From contig NC_013131.1 of NCBI RefSeq assembly GCF_000024025.1, positions 2,542,001-2,606,000 on the forward strand: a stretch of 64,000 nucleotides of DNA, read 5' to 3'. Shown one piece after another: positions 52,891 to 61,721 of the stretch. This stretch comes from Catenulispora acidiphila DSM 44928 (GTDB taxonomy: Bacteria > Actinomycetota > Actinomycetes > Streptomycetales > Catenulisporaceae). Made by a program: the position numbers and the translations under genes. The notes under the pieces were generated by a model. The model was not told where the DNA came from, ran no database searches, and worked only from the letters and a program-made list of their open reading frames with translations. Positions within the stretch are counted from its first letter, which is position 1. Every line of letters begins with the position of its first letter.

Positions 52891-54134
52891 TGACCGAGCG
52901 CTACACCGTCGTCTCCGCCGACGGCCACGCCGGCGCCGACCTGCTGGACTACCGGCCCTACCTGGAGGCGAAGTACCACGACCGGTTCGACGCGTGGGCG
53001 GCGGCGTATGTGAACCCGTACGAAGACCTCCTGCACGGCGACGCCGAGCGCAACTGGGACTCCGCACGCCGCCTGGCCGACCTGGAGCGCGACGGCATCG
53101 TCGCCGAAGTGCTGTTCCCCAACACCATCCCGCCCTTCTACCCGAGCATGTCGCTCAGCGCGCAGCAGCCCTCCGCCGAGGAGTACGAACTCCGCTGGGC
53201 CGGGCTGCGTGCGCACAACCGCTGGATGGCTGACTTCTGCTCCCAGGCTCCAGGGCGACGCGCCGGGACCTGCCAGGTCCTGCTCGGCGACATGGACGAC
53301 GCGGTCGCCGAGGTCCGCTGGGCCCGGGAGCACGGCCTGTTCGGCGGCGTCCTGCTGCCCGGCACTCCGCCGGGCACTTCGGTGCCGCAGCTCTACTCCG
53401 ACGTCTACGAACCGCTGTGGGGGGTCTGCGAAGAGCTCGACATGCCGATCAACCACCACGCCGGCTCGGCGTCCCCGGAGATCGGCCAGGAGCCGGCGTC
53501 CCGCGCGGTCTTCATGATGGAGATCACCTGGTTCGCGCACCGGGCGCTGTGGCATCTGATCTACGGCGGCGCGTTCAAGCGGCATCCCCGCCTGAAGTTC
53601 GTGCTCACCGAGCAGGGTTCCGGCTGGGTGCCCGGCGTCCTGGAAATGCTCGACTACTACCACCGTGCGCTGGTGCGCCGGGCGTCCTCGGCGATGGGCG
53701 ACTCCGGCGCGGTCACCGCCGAGAGCCGGTTCGGCGCCGGGATCGCCGAGGCGGTCGGGCTGGCGCCGAGCGAGTACTGGAAGCGGAACTTCTACCTCGG
53801 CGCCTCCTTCATGCGGCCCGACGAAGTGCCGCTGCGGCACGCCATCGGGTTGGAGAAGCTGATGTGGGGGAGCGACTACCCGCACGACGAGGGCACCTTC
53901 CCGTACTCGCGCGAGGCGTTGCGCAACTCCTTCGCCGGACTGCCGCACGAGGAGATCACGGCGATCCTCGGCGGCAACGCGGCCCGGGTCTACGGGTTCG
54001 ACCTCGCGGCGCTCGACACGGTCGCGGCGGCGGTGGGCCCGACGGTCGCGGAGATCGACGAGCCGCTGAAGCAGCTGCCGACCGACGCCACCTCGCCGAC
54101 GTTCGGCGCCGACAGCGTGATCCGGGTGTGGTGA
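52890..54134 (+). CDS. Amidohydrolase-family metal hydrolase 2 (paralog)
   Basis: The 414-residue enzyme is homologous to the gene before it: it keeps VSADGHAG, INHHAGSASPE and MLWGSDYPHDEGTFP in the same order but diverges elsewhere, so the pair likely evolved by duplication and may handle two related intermediates. The ATG at 52890 shares its first base with the previous stop (TGATG); a GTG at 52887 is also possible. Confidence 0.88.
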   Translation: MTERYTVVSADGHAGADLLDYRPYLEAKYHDRFDAWAAAYVNPYEDLLHGDAERNWDSARRLADLERDGIVAEVLFPNTIPPFYPSMSLSAQQPSAEEYELRWAGLRAHNRWMADFCSQAPGRRAGTCQVLLGDMDDAVAEVRWAREHGLFGGVLLPGTPPGTSVPQLYSDVYEPLWGVCEELDMPINHHAGSASPEIGQEPASRAVFMMEITWFAHRALWHLIYGGAFKRHPRLKFVLTEQGSGWVPGVLEMLDYYHRALVRRASSAMGDSGAVTAESRFGAGIAEAVGLAPSEYWKRNFYLGASFMRPDEVPLRHAIGLEKLMWGSDYPHDEGTFPYSREALRNSFAGLPHEEITAILGGNAARVYGFDLAALDTVAAAVGPTVAEIDEPLKQLPTDATSPTFGADSVIRVW

Positions 54135-54437
54135 GGCGATGGCGATGGCGGGCCTGTGACCAGCGCTTACGCGCCGCACCTGCTTAAGTCGGAGCCGGCG
54201 GGGCATACGTGATCGCGTGGAACACGGCACCTGGTACCAGACGATCCGCCGCCCTCACCCGGGCGGCGGATCGCTGCTCGTTCGGCGCAGTCCGCATCAC
54301 CCTTCATCGCTCGCTCAGGTGCTGGAGGTTCGCTGACCGGACCAGGGCTGCCGCGGCTTACCGGCCGGACGGCGGGGAAGCACGGGAACGGCCGCGCGGG
54401 CGGCTGACAGGTCGAAGGTGAGCGGAGGGTGACACCG
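54135..54437. other. Gap with terminator and protease promoter region
   Basis: The 303-base gap contains the terminator hairpin of the amidohydrolase operon (54242-54273). The right part, ending in GGAGGG (54424-54429), is the leader of the protease gene. No coding sequence is seen. Confidence 0.6.
54242..54273 (+). terminator. Terminator of the decarboxylase/amidohydrolase operon
   Basis: Perfect 13-bp stem CGATCCGCCGCCC with its complement and a six-base TCACCC loop, 107 bases after the last stop codon. No T-run. Confidence 0.7.
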
Positions 54438-55508
54438 ATGGAGGGTCCCGAGGGGCTGTCACGGGTCGCGCGGATGCGGCAGCGCGTCCAGGCCCGCAAG
54501 CGTGCCCGGGCCCGCCGTGCGGCGCTCGCCGCCGGGGTGGCCGGGTTCGCGGTGATCGCCGGCATGCTCGGGATGGCGCTCAGCACTCCGTCCTCGGCCA
54601 AGGCGATGTCCGTGGACGGCGCGCTGGAATCGGCCTCCGTCACGGTGAACCCGTCGAGCAGCCCTTCGAGCAGCCCATCGACCTCGGCGTCCACCACGGC
54701 CGCCCCGCCTTCGGCGCTGGCGGCGGCCGTGAGCGGTTCCGCGTCGCCGGGCAGTGCCAGCCCGGAGCCCACTGCCACCGCGACGACTACCGCCGTCGCC
54801 GCGGCTGCCGGTCCCGGCTCCACGGCCGCCACTCCGGCGCGGCCGACGAGTTCGCCGATCGCGAAGCCGTTCGGCGGTACCGCGGTCGCCGGCGTCCTGT
54901 ACAAAACGGACTCTGGCGTCTCCAGCCACTTCTGCAGCGCCTCGGTCGTGCACAGCGACGCCGGGAACCTGGTCATCACCGCCGCGCACTGCGTCTACAG
55001 CGACGGTCCCAAATCGGACATCGCCTTCGCGCCGGGCTTCCACAACGGCACGTTGCCCTACGGTTCCTGGGCAGTCACCAAGGTCGTGGTCTCGCAGAGC
55101 TGGAAGAGCTCCAACAATCCGGACCAGGACGTGGCGTTCTTGCAGGTCGCGCCGTCCTCCAGCGGCGCCTCGCTGGAGTCGGTGACCGGTGCGGACAAGA
55201 TCGCCTTCGGTCAGGGCTTCGGGATGCCGGTCACGGTCCCGGCCTACCCGCAGGGCTCGGACACCCCGATCACGTGCACGGCGCCGGCGGTGAAGTTCAG
55301 CTCGACGCAGACCGAGTGGGACTGCCGCGGGTATCCGGACGGCACGTCGGGCGCGCCGTTCCTGACCGGCGTGGACTCCAGTGGCGAGAAGGGCACCGTC
55401 ATCGGCGTGATAGGCGGATACCAGCAGGGCGGCGACACCCCGGACGTGTCCTACAGCGCCTACTTCGGCTCGGCGATCCAGGCGCTGTATCAGAGCGCTT
55501 CGTCATAG
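54438..55508 (+). CDS. Secreted trypsin-like serine protease
   Basis: The 356-residue protein has a twin-basic-rich N terminus followed by a hydrophobic helix (ALAAGVAGFAVIAGMLGMAL), then a Ser/Thr/Ala linker of about 100 residues and a chymotrypsin-fold domain. The triad is His184 (ITAAHC), Asp231 (DQDVAF) and Ser304 (DGTSGAP). It should be membrane-anchored or secreted. ATG at 54438 is chosen because GGAGGG lies eight bases before it; a GTG at 54429 overlaps the ribosome site. Confidence 0.88.
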   Translation: MEGPEGLSRVARMRQRVQARKRARARRAALAAGVAGFAVIAGMLGMALSTPSSAKAMSVDGALESASVTVNPSSSPSSSPSTSASTTAAPPSALAAAVSGSASPGSASPEPTATATTTAVAAAAGPGSTAATPARPTSSPIAKPFGGTAVAGVLYKTDSGVSSHFCSASVVHSDAGNLVITAAHCVYSDGPKSDIAFAPGFHNGTLPYGSWAVTKVVVSQSWKSSNNPDQDVAFLQVAPSSSGASLESVTGADKIAFGQGFGMPVTVPAYPQGSDTPITCTAPAVKFSSTQTEWDCRGYPDGTSGAPFLTGVDSSGEKGTVIGVIGGYQQGGDTPDVSYSAYFGSAIQALYQSASS

Positions 55509-55646
55509 TGGGTCCGTTTCGCCGGAACCAATCCCGTTGGGTGAGATACCATCCGACACACGCGTAACTGCCCCTTGATCGCGTTCGGTACGCTTTAGCC
55601 TCCCACCGATGCGGCGTGCCCTCTGTGCGGCTGCCGCCCCCCACTC

Positions 55647-56060
55647 GTGGAAGGTTCGCCCACCTTGTTCTCCGGTTTCAAAAAGTTCCTGATGCGCGGC
55701 AACGTCGTCGATCTCGCGGTCGCCGTCGTCATGGGCGCGGCGTTCGGCGCCATCGTCAACTCGCTGGTCAAAGACATCATCATGCCGCTGATCACGGCCA
55801 TCTTCGGCAAGCAGGACTACACGAAGCTGAGCTTCAAGATCCACAATTCCACGTTCGCCTACGGCGACCTGCTCACCAACGTCATCACCTTCCTGAGCAT
55901 CGCCGGCGCGGTCTACTTCCTGATCGTCATGCCGATCAACCACTTCAACGACCGGCGCAAGGCGCGCCTGGGCATCCCGGAGCAGGCCGCGGCGCCCACC
56001 GACGTGCAGCTGCTGGCCGAGATCCGTGACCTGCTGGCAGCGCAGCGCAACAGCCGGTGA
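55647..56060 (+). CDS. mscL: Large-conductance mechanosensitive channel
   Basis: The 137-residue protein forms a pentameric tension-gated channel in the membrane. FKKFLMRGNVVDLAVAVVMG is the first helix and the second is VITFLSIAGAVYFLIVMPI; the C-terminal cytoplasmic helix follows. GTG at 55647 gives an N terminus of the same length as the Streptomyces protein; TTG at 55665 is an alternative with GGAAGG upstream. Confidence 0.93.
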   Translation: MEGSPTLFSGFKKFLMRGNVVDLAVAVVMGAAFGAIVNSLVKDIIMPLITAIFGKQDYTKLSFKIHNSTFAYGDLLTNVITFLSIAGAVYFLIVMPINHFNDRRKARLGIPEQAAAPTDVQLLAEIRDLLAAQRNSR

Positions 56061-56155
56061 CGCTCAGAGGACTCTCACGGCACCGCAGCCCGCGGCCGCG
56101 ACGAGTTCCGAGGTCAGCGACGAATCCCTGACGCCGCTCTGCGACACTCGCTCGC

Positions 56156-56647
56156 ATGACCGCACAAGCTCAGCTCAAGTCGACGGTGAAGTCCGCTGTG
56201 AGGCACATAGCCCCGGGCAGCTGGCGCCGGCACCCCGGCGTCCGCACCGGCGAGCAGCTCACCCGGGGCGAACGCGCCGCCGACAAGATGCGCAACAGCA
56301 TGGGCTCCTGGATGTTCGTCTTCGTCGCGGTGGCCTTCCTGGCCGTGTGGATGACCCTCAACGTCCTCCTGGACACGTCGACCGGCCACACCTTCGACGC
56401 CTACCCGTTCATCCTCCTCAACCTGGTCCTGTCCTGCGTAGCGGCCCTCCAAGGCGCGATCCTCCTGATCGCCGCCAAGCGCTCGGACCAGGTGGCCAGC
56501 GAACTCGCCCAGCACGACTACGAAGCGGACTGCCAGTCCCGCGAGATGCTCCAGGTCCTCACCGAGGAGTTCGCAACCCTGCGCACCCAGCACGCCGAGC
56601 AGAGCCAGCAGCTGGCCGAGCTGATCGCGCGGCTGCCGCAGGGGTAG
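56156..56647 (+). CDS. DUF1003 membrane protein
   Basis: The 163-residue protein matches the DUF1003 pattern: two membrane helices (WMFVFVAVAFLAVWMTLNV and LNLVLSCVAALQGAILLI) followed by the conserved RSDQVASELAQHDYE word and a coiled-coil-like C terminus. Function unknown. It is a single gene downstream of mscL. Confidence 0.85.
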   Translation: MTAQAQLKSTVKSAVRHIAPGSWRRHPGVRTGEQLTRGERAADKMRNSMGSWMFVFVAVAFLAVWMTLNVLLDTSTGHTFDAYPFILLNLVLSCVAALQGAILLIAAKRSDQVASELAQHDYEADCQSREMLQVLTEEFATLRTQHAEQSQQLAELIARLPQG

Positions 56648-56781
56648 GGCGGCGGGGTCGCTTCGCTCGTTTACGGCGACGACAGCGATGAGGGATCCGG
56701 GAGCCACAACTGCCGGCCGCCAGCGCAGCCCGGACACCCACCACCGAACTGCGCCCCCTGCGAGGCCATCAAACCGTGCGC

Positions 56782-56800
56782 GAAGCCGTAAAAAGGCTTC
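56782..56800. terminator. Weak hairpin between DUF1003 and the M15 peptidase gene
   Basis: GAAGCC-GTAAAAA-GGCTTC forms a 6-bp stem between two convergent genes. It is short and may or may not terminate transcription. Confidence 0.35.
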
Positions 56801-56871
56801 TAAAGCCCACAAATCAACCGCATTCAATTACCCGACCAACCATCCGAACCAACCACCCGAAGCGCCAACGC

Positions 56872-57783
56872 CTACGGATGCGGCAGCAGCGACGGGCAGC
56901 CCTGGGTCTTGTACCGGGACTGGTACTCGAAGTGCCAGGTCTCGTCGGCGTAGCGGCGGCACAGGCCGTACTTGCCCTTGGTGGCCTCCAGCCAGGAGGC
57001 GGCGGAGGGCGGGGCGATGTCCATGGCGTAGCCCTGGACGTGGGCGGATTCGTTCGGCGGGAGGGCGTATTGGCGTGCGGCTTGCGGGGAGCCGAGTTGG
57101 GCGACCCAGCAGTCGAAGACGCGTTGCTGGTAGGTGGCGGATCGGTAGCCGGAGTTGAGCAGGAAGGTCAGGCCGGCGGTTTTGGCGTCCTTCTGGGCTG
57201 CCAGGAACGCGGTTTGGGCGCTGCGGGTCATGCCGCTGAAGTTCTTCGCGATGTCGGCGGGGGTGTCGTGGGTGGCGTTCTCGCAGTCGCCGCCTTCGCC
57301 GGCCGGGGCGTTGGTCGGGGCTGTGGAAGGGCTCTTGGTCGGGGTGGGCTTGGGCGTCGGGGAGGGCGTCTTGGCTGCCGTGGCGGGCGGCGGGGTGGTG
57401 CTCGTCGAGGTGGGGGCGGGCGGAGTGGTGGGGTCGGTGGTCGGGGTGGTCTGGTCCGAGGTCGCCGGGGGCGTCGGGCTCTGGGCGTTGCTCGAGGCGG
57501 CGGCGTTCAGCGCGGTGTCGTGCTTCGCGGGGTGCGCGCGGCCAGCGAGGGCTCCCGCCGTCCCGGCCACGGCCAGCGCGGCCACGGTGACGCCGCCGAT
57601 GACCAGCCAGCGGCGGGGGCTGCGCGCGGCGCCGGGCTCGCGGTAGCCGGCGGAGCCGTAGCGGTCGGCCTGCGGGCCGTGGGCGAAATCGTCCCCGGCC
57701 TCGGCTTGGGCCGCCGCCTCCGCCGCGGCGCGGCCGATGTCCTCGGCGGCCGGCTCCCGCGGCGTTTGATCGCGCTGTTCCAT
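56872..57783 (-). CDS. M15-family D-Ala-D-Ala carboxypeptidase-like protein
   Basis: The 303-residue protein has an N-terminal membrane anchor (LVIGGVTVAALAVAGTAGAL), a Pro/Thr/Ser-rich linker and a C-terminal VanY/M15 peptidase domain. Zinc ligands are His248 and Asp255 in SAHVQGYAMDI and His284 in TWHFEYQ. It probably trims peptidoglycan stem peptides outside the cell. The LuxR gene is just upstream on the same strand. Confidence 0.88.
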   Translation of the reverse strand: MEQRDQTPREPAAEDIGRAAAEAAAQAEAGDDFAHGPQADRYGSAGYREPGAARSPRRWLVIGGVTVAALAVAGTAGALAGRAHPAKHDTALNAAASSNAQSPTPPATSDQTTPTTDPTTPPAPTSTSTTPPPATAAKTPSPTPKPTPTKSPSTAPTNAPAGEGGDCENATHDTPADIAKNFSGMTRSAQTAFLAAQKDAKTAGLTFLLNSGYRSATYQQRVFDCWVAQLGSPQAARQYALPPNESAHVQGYAMDIAPPSAASWLEATKGKYGLCRRYADETWHFEYQSRYKTQGCPSLLPHP

Positions 57784-57862
57784 GTCAGGAAAGACGTGTG
57801 AGGGGTGCCGAGCGTTGCCATGTCGGGGGTCTCGGTTCTGTCACAACAGATCTGGCGCTGCG

Positions 57863-58624
57863 TCAGGAACGCCACCGCGTCGCGGCCTGCACGCGGCAGC
57901 GGACGCCGAGCTTCACGTAGGCGTGCTCCAGATGCTTGTCGACCGTCCGAGGGCTGATTCCCAGCCGGGTCGCGATCTGCCGGTCGGTCAGTCCTCGGCA
58001 CAGCAGATCCAGCACGTCCGCCTCGCGCGGGGACACCTTCTCCCGCCGCGCTCCCGGACCGCCGAACGGCGCCAGCGCCCGGCCGATCCGGTGCCGCACC
58101 GCCTCGGCGACCGCCACGTCGTGCTGCGTGAAGTCGGGGGAGGCGCGGTTGAAGAGCACGACGATCCGGCGCTCCTCGTCCGGCCGCACCGCCATCACCA
58201 GCTGCCGCCGCGCGCCCAGCGGCGCGAACAGCGCGGGGAAGACCGGCAGCCGGTGGAACTCGTGGTCGGTCTGCAGATCCGAGCGCCGCGTCGCGGTTCC
58301 CGGGCCGTGCCAGGCCGCCGCCATCAGCGGATCGTCGGCGTGCGCGGCCAGGAGCGCGGCCTGCTCGGCGTTGACCGCGCCGGGCGGCTCGGCGCGCCAG
58401 GTCGCCGGATGCCGCTCGTGGGCGGCCAGCCACAGCACGGTGTCGGCCGGGACGGTGCGCCGGAGCACCGGCAGCAGCCGGTCCACCAGTTCGCTCTCCT
58501 CCGCCACGCCCAGCAGGGCGTCCGCCACGGCCAGGATCCGCCGCAGCCCGACCTCCCCGGGCGTGGGTACGCGGGCGCCGGGAGCGGACCGCGGATGGGG
58601 CGTACGTTGGGCCGGGGACGGCAT
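57863..58624 (-). CDS. LuxR-family regulator
   Basis: The 253-residue protein has a C-terminal LuxR HTH (SPREADVLDLLCRGLTDRQI and SPRTVDKHLEHAYVKLGVR) and an N-terminal GAF-like sensor half. ATG at 58624 is supported by GCAGGTGA upstream; a longer frame to 58699 begins in a Pro/Ala-rich stretch. It is 80 bases upstream of the M15 gene and may control it. Confidence 0.85.
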   Translation of the reverse strand: MPSPAQRTPHPRSAPGARVPTPGEVGLRRILAVADALLGVAEESELVDRLLPVLRRTVPADTVLWLAAHERHPATWRAEPPGAVNAEQAALLAAHADDPLMAAAWHGPGTATRRSDLQTDHEFHRLPVFPALFAPLGARRQLVMAVRPDEERRIVVLFNRASPDFTQHDVAVAEAVRHRIGRALAPFGGPGARREKVSPREADVLDLLCRGLTDRQIATRLGISPRTVDKHLEHAYVKLGVRCRVQAATRWRS

Positions 58625-58860
58625 GGGGTCACCTGCGATCGCGGGAGCGGCGGCTTCGGTGTCGGGGATCGGCGATGGTGGCGCTGCGTGGCGGGGCACT
58701 GCCGGAGGGTGGACACCAAGCAGCCTAGCGAGCCTCAGCGGCCTCGGGAACGCCCATCTGTCCCGGTCTTCGCTCCGTGGACGGGAACAACCCGCTGTTC
58801 TGAGAAGCTGGGAAGGTAAGACGGGATCTTCCCCGGGAGTCTGCGGAAAAGAGGGGCACG

Positions 58861-59850
58861 ATGCTGGTCGACACGTTCGGCAGAACGGCGACGGACTTGC
58901 GGGTGTCCCTGACCGACCGCTGCAACCTGCGCTGCACCTACTGCATGCCCGCCGAGGGACTGCCCTGGCTGCCCAAGGCCGAACTGCTCTCCGACGAGGA
59001 GATCCTGCGCCTGATCGGCATCGCGGTGCACCTGCTCGGCGTGGACCAGATCCGCTTCACCGGCGGCGAGCCGCTGGTGCGTCCCGGTCTTGCCACTCTC
59101 GTGGCGCGGGTGGCGCAGCTGGACCCGCGCCCGCGCATCTCGCTGACGACCAACGCGCTCGGCCTGGCCCGCCTGGCGCCGACGCTGAAGGACGCCGGGC
59201 TGGACCGGGTCAACGTCTCGCTGGACACCCTGGACCCGGCGGTCTTCCGCGAGCTGACCCGCCGCGACCGGTTCGCGGACGTGGTCGCCGGACTGGAGGC
59301 CGCGGCCGCCGCCGGGCTGACCCCGGTCAAGGTGAACAGCGTGCTGATGCGCGGCGTCAACGACACCGAGGCTCCGGCGCTGCTCAGATGGTGTCTGGAG
59401 CGCGGTTACGAGCTGCGCTTCATCGAGCAGATGCCGCTGGACGCCCAGCACGGCTGGGACCGGCAGCAGATGGTGACCGCCGAGGAGATCCTGGCGACGC
59501 TGGAGCGCGAGTTCACCCTGACGCCCGAGGGCAAGGCGGTGCGCGGCGCGGCGCCGGCCGAGACCTGGCTGGTCGACGGCGGTCCGGGGCGCGTCGGGGT
59601 GATCGCCAGCGTGACCCGCCCCTTCTGCGGTGACTGCGACCGGGTGCGGCTGACGGCCGACGGCCAGGTGCGCACCTGCTTGTTCGCCCGCGAGGAGTCC
59701 GACCTGCGCGGCGCGATGCGCGACGGCGCGAGCGACGAGGAGCTGGCCGAGCGCTGGCGCGTGGCGATGCTGGGGAAGAAGCGCGCGGCCGGGATCGGCG
59801 AGCCGGGCTTCGTGCAGCCCGAGCGGCCGATGTCGGCGATCGGCGGATAG
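58861..59850 (+). CDS. moaA: GTP 3',8-cyclase (molybdenum cofactor)
   Basis: The 329-residue radical SAM enzyme makes the cyclic precursor of molybdopterin from GTP. The SAM cluster cysteines are 21, 25 and 28 (CNLRCTYC), the second cluster is Cys256, Cys259 and Cys273 (FCGDC and RTCLF) and the conserved C-terminal GG is present (SAIGG). ATG at 58861 has GAGGGG upstream. No other moa genes are adjacent. Confidence 0.95.
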   Translation: MLVDTFGRTATDLRVSLTDRCNLRCTYCMPAEGLPWLPKAELLSDEEILRLIGIAVHLLGVDQIRFTGGEPLVRPGLATLVARVAQLDPRPRISLTTNALGLARLAPTLKDAGLDRVNVSLDTLDPAVFRELTRRDRFADVVAGLEAAAAAGLTPVKVNSVLMRGVNDTEAPALLRWCLERGYELRFIEQMPLDAQHGWDRQQMVTAEEILATLEREFTLTPEGKAVRGAAPAETWLVDGGPGRVGVIASVTRPFCGDCDRVRLTADGQVRTCLFAREESDLRGAMRDGASDEELAERWRVAMLGKKRAAGIGEPGFVQPERPMSAIGG

Positions 59851-59870
59851 CCGCGGCCCGCGTGGCGACA

Positions 59871-59894
59871 CGGATTCAGCTCAGACCGAATCCG
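59871..59894. terminator. Hairpin after moaA
   Basis: Perfect 7-bp stem CGGATTC / GAATCCG with a 10-base loop, 21 bases after the stop. It may instead be an operator. Confidence 0.4.
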
Positions 59895-59929
59895 ATGCGA
59901 CCGTCGGTGGCGTCTGATTCGCTGGACGC

Positions 59930-60736
59930 ATGACATCTCAGCTCGACAAGGCCACCGGGTTCCACGCCCTGCACGTCCCCGGCACACCCCTCACTCTGGC
60001 CAACGCCTGGGACGGCGCCAGCGCCCGCATCGTCGCCGCGACCGGCGCGCCCGCCGTGGCGACCACCAGCGCCGGCGTCGCGTGGGCCCTGGGCACGGCC
60101 GACGGCGGCCAGGTGGACCGCGACCGCGCGGTGGCGCTGGTCCGGCGCGTGGTGGACACCGTCGAGGTGCCGGTGACCGCCGACATCGAGGACGGCTTCG
60201 GGCCGGACGCCGGCGCCGTGGCCGAGACCGTCGCGCGGGTGATCGCGGCCGGGGCGGTCGGGGTGAACATCGAGGACGGTCCGCGCGACCCGGCCGAGCT
60301 GGCCGAGCGCATCGCCGCCGCCCGCGGCGCCGCCGAGAAGGCCGGCATCCCGCTCTACATCAACGCGCGCATCGACGTGTTCCTGTTCCAGCTCGGCGCC
60401 GAGCAGGACCGCCTCGGCGAGACCCTGGCGCGGGCCGAGCGCTACCTCGCCGCCGGCGCCAGCGGCATCTTCGTGCCCGGCGTGGCGGCGCCGGAGACGA
60501 TCGGGGAGCTGGTGAAGCGGATCGACGCGCCGCTGAACGTGATGGTCGGGCCCGGCGCGCCGCCGGTCGCCGACCTCGCCGCGCTCGGGGTGGCGCGGGT
60601 CAGCCTGGGCGCCGCGGTCGCCGAGGCGGCGTACGGCCTGGTCCGGCGGGCCGCCGAGGAGCTGGCCAAAAGCGGGACCTACACGGCGGTCGAGGGCGGG
60701 ATTCCGTACCCGGAGCTCAACGGTCTGATGAGCTAA
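59930..60736 (+). CDS. Isocitrate lyase/PEP mutase-family protein
   Basis: The 268-residue TIM-barrel protein has the family core LANAWDGASARIVAA, the Mg/active-site segment TADIEDGFG and GVNIEDGPRDP. Reactions in this family include C-C lyases and PEP mutases; this short single-domain type is usually annotated as oxaloacetate hydrolase/carboxyvinyl-phosphonate mutase-like with unproven activity. ATG at 59930 begins TSQLDKATGF. Confidence 0.85.
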   Translation: MTSQLDKATGFHALHVPGTPLTLANAWDGASARIVAATGAPAVATTSAGVAWALGTADGGQVDRDRAVALVRRVVDTVEVPVTADIEDGFGPDAGAVAETVARVIAAGAVGVNIEDGPRDPAELAERIAAARGAAEKAGIPLYINARIDVFLFQLGAEQDRLGETLARAERYLAAGASGIFVPGVAAPETIGELVKRIDAPLNVMVGPGAPPVADLAALGVARVSLGAAVAEAAYGLVRRAAEELAKSGTYTAVEGGIPYPELNGLMS

Positions 60737-60760
60737 GCGTCTGCCCGGCCCGGTCCGGCC

Positions 60761-60985
60761 TCACTCCGGTGGGGTCCCCGGCCGGAACGGCTCGACCTCG
60801 ATGAGGAACCCGCGCACGTCCAGGAAGTCGGCCAGGTGCTGCCGGTGCTCGTCGCAGGCCAGCCACACTTTGCGCCGGTCCGGCGTGTGCAGTTTCGGGT
60901 TGTTCCACACCACGCTCCACGCCGCCGGCGTGCGGCAGCCCTTGGCTGAGCAGAGGGCGGTGGCGGGCGAGTCGTCCGAGGTCAC
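60761..60985 (-). CDS. Small Cys/His protein of unknown function
   Basis: The 74-residue protein has Cys residues in ATALCSAKGCRTPAAW and ACDEHRQHLADFL, a pattern seen in small actinobacterial proteins that may bind a metal; no function is known to me. GTG at 60985 is leaderless-looking: TATGGT lies six bases upstream. The frame continues upstream but without start signals. Confidence 0.6.
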   Translation of the reverse strand: MTSDDSPATALCSAKGCRTPAAWSVVWNNPKLHTPDRRKVWLACDEHRQHLADFLDVRGFLIEVEPFRPGTPPE

Positions 60986-61200
60986 GAAGCCACCATAGAA
61001 CAGCTTCGCGGAGCAGGTGCCCGCCGAGACGAGGACGCGGCGTCGAACGGCCACGGGGGGAGCCGCTCGACGCCGCAGTGGCGCCCCGACGGGGGTTCAG
61101 GGCGCAGGTAAGAAGTATGACATGCGTAGACCCGCTAAGGGAATGGGCCCCTTACTTTTGCCGGGGCGGTGCGGGGACGCCGCGGGACCGGCCGACCGGG
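60986..61200. other. Gap between two minus-strand genes
   Basis: The 215-base gap holds the promoter of the 60985 gene (TATGGT at 60992-60997) and a weak inverted repeat TAAGGG-N7-CCCTTA (61136-61154) followed by CTTTT. It may terminate DUF3099 transcription only on the opposite strand; its role is unclear. Confidence 0.4.
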
Positions 61201-61623
61201 TCAGTCGTCGTCGCCGACGATGCGTCCGGACAGCGGCTCCTCCGGTCCGCCGGCGTCGCCGGCTCCCGGCTTACCGCCCTGGTCGGGACCGGTTTTCCCG
61301 CCGCTCTGCCCGCCTTGCCCGGGCAACAGGGCCCGCTGCTCGGCGATCGTGAACGGCGAGTCGGCGCCCGGCTGCGGCTCGCGTCCGCCGTTGGCGTACA
61401 CCACCGCCACGTAGGGGAGAACCAGCGCCAGAGCCGCCAGTCCGAGCTTCCACGGCCAGTCGATCGGCAGGAGCACGATCAGCAGGAACGCCGCGACCCT
61501 TATCCCCATCGCCATGAGGTACTTCGACTCGCGCGACCGGATGTCCTGGCTCAACGGTTTGGGGGCGTCGGTGAGCCCGAAGACGACGTCCTGATGCCCG
61601 CGCTTGTCCCGCCCGATCCGCAT
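61201..61623 (-). CDS. DUF3099 membrane protein
   Basis: The 140-residue protein matches DUF3099: VFGLTDAPKPLSQDIRSRESK near residue 15, then two membrane helices (GIRVAAFLLIVLLPI and KLGLAALALVLPYVAVVYA). The C-terminal tail is Gly/Pro/Gln-rich. ATG at 61623 has GGGAGT directly upstream. Function unknown; conserved in actinobacteria. Confidence 0.85.
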   Translation of the reverse strand: MRIGRDKRGHQDVVFGLTDAPKPLSQDIRSRESKYLMAMGIRVAAFLLIVLLPIDWPWKLGLAALALVLPYVAVVYANGGREPQPGADSPFTIAEQRALLPGQGGQSGGKTGPDQGGKPGAGDAGGPEEPLSGRIVGDDD

Positions 61624-61657
61624 ACTCCCAGGCTACGCCCGCCGTCACGGCGCATGA

Positions 61658-61692
61658 CAGGACCCCGCCGACTCCGTGTCGGCGGGGTCCTG
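61658..61692 (-). terminator. Terminator of the tldD-tldE operon
   Basis: Perfect 15-bp stem CAGGACCCCGCCGAC and complement with a five-base TCCGT loop, 30 bases after the tldE stop codon. Confidence 0.85.
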
Positions 61693-61721
61693 ATAGGGCG
61701 TCGCGGCGGTGTTCGCGCAGG

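Noticed and set aside
61136-61154. Rho-independent terminator.
   Set aside because: The stem is only 6 bp and the following T-run is on the wrong strand for the minus-strand DUF3099 gene.
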